This document shows, one piece after another, positions 56,728-64,000 of a stretch of DNA of 64,000 bases (within the stretch, counting starts at the first letter, position 1; every line of letters starts with the position of its first letter). The stretch lies in contig NC_070570.1 in the NCBI RefSeq assembly GCF_026914185.1, forward strand, positions 1,550,001 to 1,614,000, read 5' to 3'. The notes under the pieces were generated by a model. The model saw only the letters and a program-made list of their open reading frames with translations. It ran no database searches and was not told the DNA's origin. The position numbers and the translations under genes are program-made. The DNA is from Puccinia triticina. Lineage: Eukaryota > Basidiomycota > Pucciniomycetes > Pucciniales > Pucciniaceae.

Positions 56728-59177
56728 TCAATCTAAAAAAATTACAAGACCCGAATTGGAAGGTATGCTGGTTTCCCACCTCTGATTGCTAGGGAGGATG
56801 ATTGGTACCAAGAAAGTCTGACCAGCTGAATCCATGATTGAAAGTGCTTCTCCTCTGGCTCCATTGTAGTTGATGTTGGCTGAGACATCCATCAGGAAAA
56901 GCTTTCCAATAATCATCTGAACTGGTCCTTTGGCTACCCAGAAATGAACAGTCCTGACTACTTTCCCAATGGTTACCTCCACATCTTCAGCAATCCCAGG
57001 AATATCAGTAAGGTGGCCTCCAATCCCTTTGAGCTTCATAGATTTAGCAGTGAGTACTAATCCAAGTTTGTGTGCAAGAGTTTCAGGAATAATGTTGACC
57101 ATAGAGCCAGTATCCAAGAGTGCTTGATTTTTCTCTCCTCCAATAGTGATGGTGATGTATCCAAGGGGGCAGGAATAGTGAGTAGTGGGTGGCTCCTGTG
57201 CTGGTTCTTCTTCATCCTCCATGTCTGTGAAGTTTGCTGATTTGACACCATCCAATGGGACCCTTCTGTTGGTTATCTTCTTCCTGATACAGTCAGTAAC
57301 TCCTGGTGATATAGCAAAGATTTCTCCAAAGGCCAACTCCATCTTTCCTGCAGTCAACATCCTACTAGCCACTTCTTCTTCAATTCCTGGGTATTCCTTG
57401 GCCAGAGTCTTCTCCAAGTAGGTCTTCTTAACTGGTTTGTCCTTAGGTGCAGTGGTTGATTCCTTATCCTTATCCTGGAATCTGACTTGAGGGGAGCCTT
57501 TAGAAGCAGGAGTTTTGGAAGCACTAGGAGTGGGGGGCTGGGCCATGTGAAGTAGGTCCTCTGTGTCCATGTCCATTAGGTCCTGTTTTTCCTTTCTGAT
57601 CCTTTTGTCTGACTTGGCTGGTTCCTCTTCATCCTGGTCCTTAGAGTTGTTTCTGGTCCTCTTTCCAAGGTCTGCTTCATAACTGTGGGATTGATAATAG
57701 GTTGGGTCCTCCTCTAGTTGGCCAAAGGAAGATGTAAGCTTGGTCTTAGAGTACTCCTCCACTGGGGTTCTGATTGGCCTGCTTGGAATCCAAGGAATAA
57801 CTGATTTTTCTGGAATTCTGTAGTCCCTTCCATCCCTGATAACAGCACCGCTAGACACATCCTGGGCTAGTTGGGAGCAGCTGTTGGTTCCATGGTTTTC
57901 CTGGTGAAAGTAATAACATTTGAAAGGCCAGGTCCTAATAGCAGGTTTGTCCATGTGGGGAGGTAGTCCGTTTCCAGCAGTGAGGGATGCAAACTGTTTG
58001 GTAAGGAGTTCCACTTGTTTGTCCAAAGAAGTAGAAGCAGCTGGAGCAGTTCCCTGAGCAACAGGTGTGGGCTTGGAGATCCTAGGTGAGTTGTCCAAAG
58101 TGAATTTCTCTTCTGCCCTCCATTCTTTCTGTCTGTTGACCACTGATCTTGAGTAAACCTCCTGGTGAATGTAGGTAAGAAGGGTTTCAGTGTCTGGCAA
58201 GATATCACCTCCATCCTTTGAGGCTAGCATTTGATTGTCCTTCATCAAACTCCTAGTAACCCTTTGATCCAGATCCTTTTGAAGAGTTTCCAAGAGAAGG
58301 TGTCTGAATTCCTCCAGGCTGGTACTGTACCCCATTCTTACCAAATAGTGAGTGATGGTTTCAAACTTGTTTCTGAATGTGTTGAAGGTTTCCAAGGTGC
58401 TGATTCCTCCATCCTGGGCAGATTTGTAGACTAGTTTCCTGAGATCCTCCCTGGTATATCTGACTAATGGCTGAGAAGTTCCAAACCTGGTGAGTAGCTG
58501 TTTCTTCAGGGTTTCCCAATCCAAGTTTTCATGGCCTGACATGTCTTCCACTTCATCCTTAAGGTCCAATTCTTTGATAAAAGCAATGATTTGTCCAGCC
58601 AGTTCCCTAGAGTTAGAACCATCATCTCTTCCAGCACTTTCATACCTTCTAATTTAATGAATTTCTCCACAGGCATGTTGGTTCCATCAAAGAAGAGCTC
58701 CTTGTCCATGGGTTTGATCTTTACTCCTCTGCTGACAGGATCCTGGTACCTAGGCATAGCTGGTTCCCTATTTAAAAAGTGAGTGTTGGACCTGGTGGAG
58801 TGTGTTGAGTGGTCCCTTTGGCGCTGATATCTGGGGAAGCGGGGTGGAATACCTAGATCCTCTGAATCCTCTGATGGCTGATTATTGTCACTGTATCCAG
58901 TAAATCTAGGAGCACTGGAATTCTGAGGTCTAGGAGGAGGTCTGCAAGAACTGGAGTTGGCCTGTGGAATAGAAGAACCCTGTGGACCTGGAGCATTGGA
59001 AGGAGCCTGAAGACCTGGACCAGTAGAAGAAGGTTGGTGACCTGGACCAGTGGGAGAAGCCTGAGCCTGACCAGCATTGGAAGTTGTGGAGTCCTGAACT
59101 GCAGCAGTACTGGAAGGATCCACTGGAGGGTAAAGACTGGGAGCAACATTGTTGTTGGGAGATCCTTGGTCAGACAT
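56728..59177 (-). pseudogene. gag: Gypsy C Gag and aspartic protease, frameshifted
   Basis: ATG 59175-59177 starts a Pro/Ser-rich N-terminus; the frame runs to about 58640, where the neighbouring frame takes over (YESAGRDDGSNSRELAGQII), which indicates loss of one base near 58643. The second frame (to 56728) has a Gag-like helical domain (WETLKKQLLTRFGTSQP), a damaged zinc knuckle C-x2-F-x4-H-x4-C (near 57890-57930; Phe TTT replaces Cys TGT), an acidic/basic linker and a complete retropepsin with ALLDTGSMVNIIPE and IIGKLFLMD. The frame ends shortly before pol in another phase. Confidence 0.85.
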
Positions 59178-59404
59178 GGTTGAAGCAAGTAAGTTGAATT
59201 TAAATCTGAAGGGTGTTGAAGGTTGATAATGGATGTGCTGATAGTGTTACTATTGATTGAAGTTGATTCTAAAAAAAGCAGGAGGTTAATTTATAAAAGG
59301 AGGAATATGAGGAGTGTAGGTGAAGTAGTATGTAGCTGATGGTAAGAGTGTTACTAAGGCTGAAGATATCTGAAGTATAGAAAAGCCACTGTTGGGACAC
59401 CACT

Positions 59405-60384
59405 TGTGGAACTACTCAAAGGGGAGAATAGAGCTTGGAAGGGAAATGGACAGCAACACTAGTAATCATGTAAGCTATGCAAGGGTGCTGATGAGGCTGC
59501 CTTCCTGACTAATGCTGAGGGGATGAGAGTAACACTAAGAAAAAGAAGAAAAGGTGTGGCTGATTTCTACTTGATCTTAGGAGCTAGTACTATGAGCTGA
59601 CTACTGACTACTGAGGGTGTGAGGGTTGGAGCAATGGTTGAAGGGGGGAATGCAATGGCAAGGTTCAATAGCAATGGGTTCAGGAGCAACTGTAATGATA
59701 TCAATGGGTGATGAGTATTTTCTAATTATAATTTCTGTATCTAGAATTCTGCATAAGTTACAAGTGATGAGGGAAAGACAGTTCTTATAGTAAGGAGGGA
59801 TGAGCACAGACAGTGGAGGCATTCTGGCTATGGGAATAAAGGAATGTACAAATGGGGAAGAGTGATGTGAACATAGTAACAGTATGTAATGATGAGCAAT
59901 GCTGAAAGGGAAATGCTGGTTATGGGAATAAAAGAATATACTAATGGGGAAGAGTGATGAGAACATAGTAACAACTTGTAATGATGAGCACTACTGAAAG
60001 AGGTAAGCACAGATCCAATGATGTAATGTCTACAATAGGTTTAGTACATAATGAGAAATGTATGTAAAGGGTTTAGTATGTGAGAATATATATGTAAAAG
60101 GAATGTAATGAAAAGATTCAAGTAATTTACTTAATGAAATGAGTATTGTAACTAATGAAGACTGTAGGTTTTCCGTAAGTCTTATATCCTCTATAACTAC
60201 TGAACCATTGAAGATAAGGGGATACTATGTATGAGTGACTATAGGTGAAATTTGGCGTAGAATCTGAATATGCAATAATAATGAGGTATTTGTGAAGGTT
60301 TATAGGGAAATGGGCAATGTAATGATGAATATATGTAAAGAAAAGCAATAAAATACTACTTATGGTTTGGAATGGAGCACCACA
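59405..60384 (-). repeat. Gypsy C 5' LTR
   Basis: 980 bp, TGTGGAACTACTC...GGAGCACCACA on the plus strand, same length as the other LTR once its insertion is subtracted. Confidence 0.92.
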
Positions 60385-60700
60385 CCGGTGTTCCTAAATA
60401 AACCCTTGCTATTACCACAAGGACCAGGTAGGTTTCATGGTTTGCCTGTACAGTCATCAGGAGCCCAAATTTCATTTCCTTATGTTTACACCTGGTTAAG
60501 TGTGTTATTGCGGTAACCAGGGGCAAAAAAAGTTACTATAGCTGTATTTTTTGTTCCAGAGAAAAACCACAGAATACTATACGGGCCACTTGCAGCAAGG
60601 GCCAATACTAGTACATTTATTAGTATGAGTTGGTACAACCAGACCTGTACAATAACAGAAAGGCCCAGTTATAGTAGAGTATAGTATAGGCCCATTGTTG

Positions 60701-61244
60701 CTTCTGTGATAGAGCTCTTAATGAATCAAGGGATATAGCAGTTACGGCAAGGTGGTTGGAGCTCTCCTTTACCGCCTCTGCGGGAGGATATAGGTTATAA
60801 CCACGCCTCCTAAGGGAGGGACTGTTTACTCCAGTAAACAAGAGGCTAGCGGCACTCCTTAGAGGAATATATGATGAAAGAGAGAATAGAGAGACTCAAG
60901 CTTACCCGGTATTGGCAAGGTTGAGTTGGATGGCCAAATGTTGAAATAGAAAATAAGAAAATATATTTGATTGAAAGCCCCAATTGCAGTGTTTGAGGTG
61001 TGTCAAAGACTACAATGTTGGAGGGTGTGGTATATCTAATCTGAAGAAGGACTCCAAGTCAGAGTTCTTCTCATCACTTATATTACTTGCTGATCTGTCA
61101 ATCTGTGACAGGTTCTTTAGGTGAATTGCGGTTGTCTGTCAACAGCTGCTTAGCTGCACACAGGTACTTACTGTTGCGGGGCTTCTTGGCCTGCTCTCTT
61201 GAGCGGTTCTGTCAGTTGCTACTGCTACTGAGCTAGCTGGCAGC
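60701..61244. other. Flank between TIR element and minisatellite
   Basis: No gene. CGGGAGGATATAGG and CTAAGGGAGGGACTG near 60780-60830 distantly resemble the GC-rich dyad elements. Confidence 0.3.
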
Positions 61245-62350
61245 TGACAGTCATCCAGAAGTTGTGCCCAGTTTGATGAACGGTTGACCAGTCATTGAGA
61301 GGGTCAGAGTACTTGACCCTCTTGCTGACCATTCACCACTCATCCAGAGGACTTCACCGACTCAATGACTGGTCACCGGTCATCCAGAGATTTTTCCCAC
61401 CTTGATGACCAAACAGTCATTGAAAGGGTGAAACCCTGTAAATTACCAGTGACCGGTGATCCAGAGGTTGTGCCCACTTCAATGACTGGTTGACCAGTCA
61501 TTGAGAGTCCTCTGGATGACAAGTCAAACTGGTCATCCAGAGGTGGTACCCACCTTGATAACCGGCTGACCAGTCATTGAGAGGTTGTATCCTCTTTGCA
61601 ACACTGGGTCAATACAATTCAATACAATATTGGGCCAAATTCTGTATCGAATCAATCCCCGTTACCTAATTGGACCATTACTGTTAGCAGTAAAAAGTTC
61701 GTTTGCGCGCTGCGCGTATTGAAACGTTATCTGCGTTACCATACCATTACTGTTATGGTAACGCAGATAACGTGGTAACGGCAGTATTAGAGCCAAAAAA
61801 ATCTTGATACCGCGGCAAAATTGAATTCATATCAGCGGCAATATTGTAACGGCTTGAAAAAAAATCCAAAATTCAAACTGAATATTGGTAACACGCTGCC
61901 GTTACTGGTAACGGTAACAATAACGCACCAAAAATCAATACAACATCAATACGTTACCGGCACTGGTATCTTATTGACCCAGTGTTGCTCTTTAGGTTGA
62001 CCAGTAATCAAGGTGTTTTGTCCTCTTTGATGACCAATCAACCGGTCATTGAGAGGTTATCTCCTCTTTGATGACTGGTTGACTGGTCATTGAGAGGGTG
62101 AAGTACCCCTTGATTACCATTCAACCAGTCATTGAGAGGGTGAAGTCCTCTGGATGGCTGGTCAAATTGTTCATCCAGAGGTAGTGTCCTCCTTGATGGC
62201 TGGTAGACCCATCATTGAGGAGTTTTGTGCTCTTGATGACTGGTTGACCAGTCACTAAGAGGGGTCCCCCTTGATTACCAGTCAACCGGTCATTGAGAAA
62301 GTGAAGTCCTCTGGATGGCTGGTCAAACAGGTCATCCAGAGGTTGTGCAC
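61245..62350. repeat. Palindromic minisatellite, locus 6, interrupted by a TIR element
   Basis: Units GGTCATCCAGAGGTTGTGCC and GGTTGACCAGTCATTGAGAG at 61245-61592 and again 61994-62350; the element 61598-61988 splits the array. Confidence 0.8.
61598..61988. mobile_element. 391-bp TIR element with TCTTT duplication
   Basis: Ends GCAACACTGGGTCAATA (61598) and inverted TATTGACCCAGTGTTGC-like end (to 61988), flanked by TCTTT (61593-61597, 61989-61993). Contains a strong hairpin CGTTATCTGCGTTACCATA/TATGGTAACGCAGATAACG at about 61722-61773 and many GTAACG words. No coding. Confidence 0.7.
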
Positions 62351-63280
62351 TCTTAGGAGTGTGTTGTGTGTACACATATGACACTGGTCTGCTGATGAAG
62401 GGGCTCCAAAATGATTCTGGAGGCATGTGCCAAACAGACATATCATAAATTTGATAATTGTTTGATTTAATTTAAGGTAGTTGGATTTCACATTGGGTGT
62501 TATGTACATTATTTTGCAATTCATCATATCACACCAGGTGTCCAAACAGGCCTTAAAAATATAACAATGGTGATGAAAAATTTCTGAGGAGACAGATTTG
62601 TAGAGGAGATCCAAAGGGTCAGAAAGCTGTGGTTCAGAAATTTGGAGGTGCTGGGGGTGGAGCTATTAAAAAGTTAAAAACCTTACAGACATTTTGTATG
62701 TTCCACTCCCCTATGAAATTGGGGGATACAGTCAAACCCTTGAAACCGCATACCCCTTGGTGGAATGAATTTGGCATGCGGTTTGGGAGTTTATGCGGTA
62801 CAAAAGGTTTTCTCTATAACCACATACGTGTGTGGTTAGAGATACCCCCAGAACCGCATAAATAATATTTGGCTTCAGGGGTATTTCCTAATAAAAACTG
62901 TTGATGAAAACCTACAAAACACGTGTATATCATTGAGTTCAGGGATACTTCCTTAGCAGACCCATATATTTACATTGGATTTGTCTCCAAAATCATGATT
63001 TTGTTTTGAGAGGTGTAGATTGGGATCAAAGAGGAAAACATTGATGATTTTGGTGGAAAAGTATGTGGTTATAGCAAAATTGTTCCTTGTTTTTGTGCCA
63101 AAACAGGTATGTGGTATGGCCCCAAAAAGCCCAAATTTGGCCCGCACCAACTATGGTGGAATGAAAGCCCTATGTGGTATGGGAGGTTATGCAGTTTCAC
63201 AAGCATGTCCATTAGTGCGCAATGTTAAACCAAATCTGCACTTAAAAAAAAAAGTATTCCCTTTCACGGGTTTCACTGTA
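62351..63280. other. Unassigned repeat-like DNA
   Basis: 62730-62870 repeats AACCGCATA/TATGCGGT words and has the dyad ACCACATACGTGTGTGGT; similar words recur at 63060-63190 (TATGTGGTAT). Probably a decayed TIR element; no gene supported. Confidence 0.35.
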
Positions 63281-63362
63281 ATATGCAAGTCCCTCCCTGC
63301 GGGAGGGGCTGCTTTGTAGCCAGCCACAGTGAGCCTCCCACCAGGGGGACTTGTGTTAAGCT
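63281..63362. repeat. GC-rich CAAGTCCC dyad element, copy 5
   Basis: ATATGCAAGTCCCTCC...CCAGGGGGACTTGTGTTAAG; reverse complement of the 2779-2850 copy. Confidence 0.65.
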
Positions 63363-64000
63363 AGTTGATATCCCATAGATTTCACAAAATACCATCAACA
63401 AAAAGAATAGAACCAGAAATGAATGAGGCAGGTCAGTTTTCATTTCAATGCAGTCAAATCAGGCAAAGCCACTGTACCACTTATTCACTGCCAGTGAACA
63501 AGCTTGGGTACCAGCTCAAACACCAAGTATTCTGGTTCTCAATAGCCAACACTGAATTCCGTGGTGGGAGCTGGAGCAGAAAGAGGTCACAAAGCGGGTA
63601 ATGATTGGTGGATGGGCAATTGACACAGGCTGAGAAAAATTCTGCCTGGGTGCTGCAGAGCGCTAAGAGCGCCACAACCCCTGTTTGGTGAGTAATGTTT
63701 TCTGTTCTACTTTCTCATACGTAGAAAGAATGGAATCAAGGAAACTAGAAAGACAACTAGAGAGATTTAGAGGGGGCGCAAGTGTAATTTTAACTAAAGT
63801 TGTTTGGATAGGTCTCCAGCAATTGTGGCACCTTCCTGTAATTCAAAAAAGTATTGCTCATCAGTCAAATGAATGGTGATTTCAAAATGCTTTTGCGCAA
63901 GAGTTAAAAAGACTGACGCGAATGACCGATCGGAGTAAATCAAAACCTATCTCGCTCTTGACCCCAGTTTGGATCACATTAGCAATTTTCTTACCCCCTT
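63363..64000. other. No supported gene at right edge
   Basis: Short frames only. An acceptor-like CTTTCTCATACGTAG at about 63710-63723 precedes a short Arg/Glu-rich frame, too little to call. Confidence 0.3.

Larger units (their letters stand above)
49095..60384 (-). mobile_element. LTR retrotransposon 'Gypsy C', complete, minus strand
   Basis: LTRs 59405-60384 (5', 980 bp) and 49095-50583 (3', 980 bp plus a 509-bp later insertion), TGTGG...CCACA ends, CCGG on both sides (49091-49094, 60385-60388). Primer-binding site on the minus strand just inside 59404 (TGGTGTCCCAACAGTGGC); purine tract GCTGGGGGAGGA at 50584-50595. Gag-protease and pol are present but frame-damaged. A 3.2-kb region between pol and the 3' LTR carries an antisense spliced frame. 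Confidence 0.92.
48650..60700. mobile_element. TIR element CAACAATGGGCC hosting Gypsy C
   Basis: Left end CAACAATGGGCCTTTACTAT (48650) and inverted right end ATAGTATAGGCCCATTGTTG (ending 60700). Inner flanks on both sides are rich in AATACTATA and GGCCAGTAC/GTACTGGCC-type words. TTCTGT occurs at both outer borders (48644-48649 and, one base off, 60702-60707). Without Gypsy C the element is about 0.76 kb. Confidence 0.6.

Overview
This window looks like nuclear DNA of a repeat-laden fungus, most likely a basidiomycete of the rust type (Pucciniales); that placement is inference from gene structure and repeat style. Introns are short (52 to about 115 nt), begin with GTAAGT, GTATGT or GTCAGT, and often carry CTAAC/CTGAC branch sites. 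One conserved multi-exon gene, a NIC96/NUP93 nucleoporin, is embedded in transposons. There is no bacterial operon organisation.

Layout: 1-658 end of a decayed hAT transposase gene. 1109-1737 and 2246-2726 two non-autonomous terminal-inverted-repeat (TIR) elements. 4578-13970 an almost complete Ty3/Gypsy chromovirus ('Gypsy A') with 845/840-bp LTRs and a TTTGT target duplication, inserted in an older reading frame whose halves lie at 4313-4577 and 13971-15053. 18231-23344 a 5.1-kb palindromic TIR element with a 172-bp tandem array. 23949-24696 a secreted glycine-rich protein gene (minus strand, one intron). 25499-25830 a reading-frame fragment. 27396-29120 the 3' half of a second chromovirus ('Gypsy B').

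30046-33954 NIC96 in nine exons, which join without a frame error to 1,060 codons. 34742-40731 a convergent minus-strand RING-H2 gene cut inside its RING by a Ty1/Copia element (34971-40197; two identical-length 646-bp LTRs; ATAGT duplication). 41209-42614 two adjacent Harbinger-like TIR elements. 46916-47794 another TIR element filled with a CCCCTTTCATG array. 48650-60700 a TIR element into which a third LTR element ('Gypsy C', minus strand, 980-bp LTRs) inserted; a Copia-type solo LTR later landed in one of its LTRs. Gypsy C carries, downstream of pol and antisense to it, a separate reading frame with three exons and good splice signals. 61245-62350 a minisatellite array with another TIR element inside it.

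Recurring themes: (i) a palindromic minisatellite built on GACCGGTCATTGAGGGGAGT occurs at six loci, three of them inside TIR elements with unrelated ends; (ii) a family of short GC-rich dyads bounded by CAAGTCCC/GGGACTTG is scattered over the window; (iii) the nearly intact LTR elements are mostly disabled by isolated stop codons that could each come from one C-to-T (or G-to-A) change; (iv) two reading frames that look like host genes can be read across retroelement target sites once the insert and one target copy are left out.
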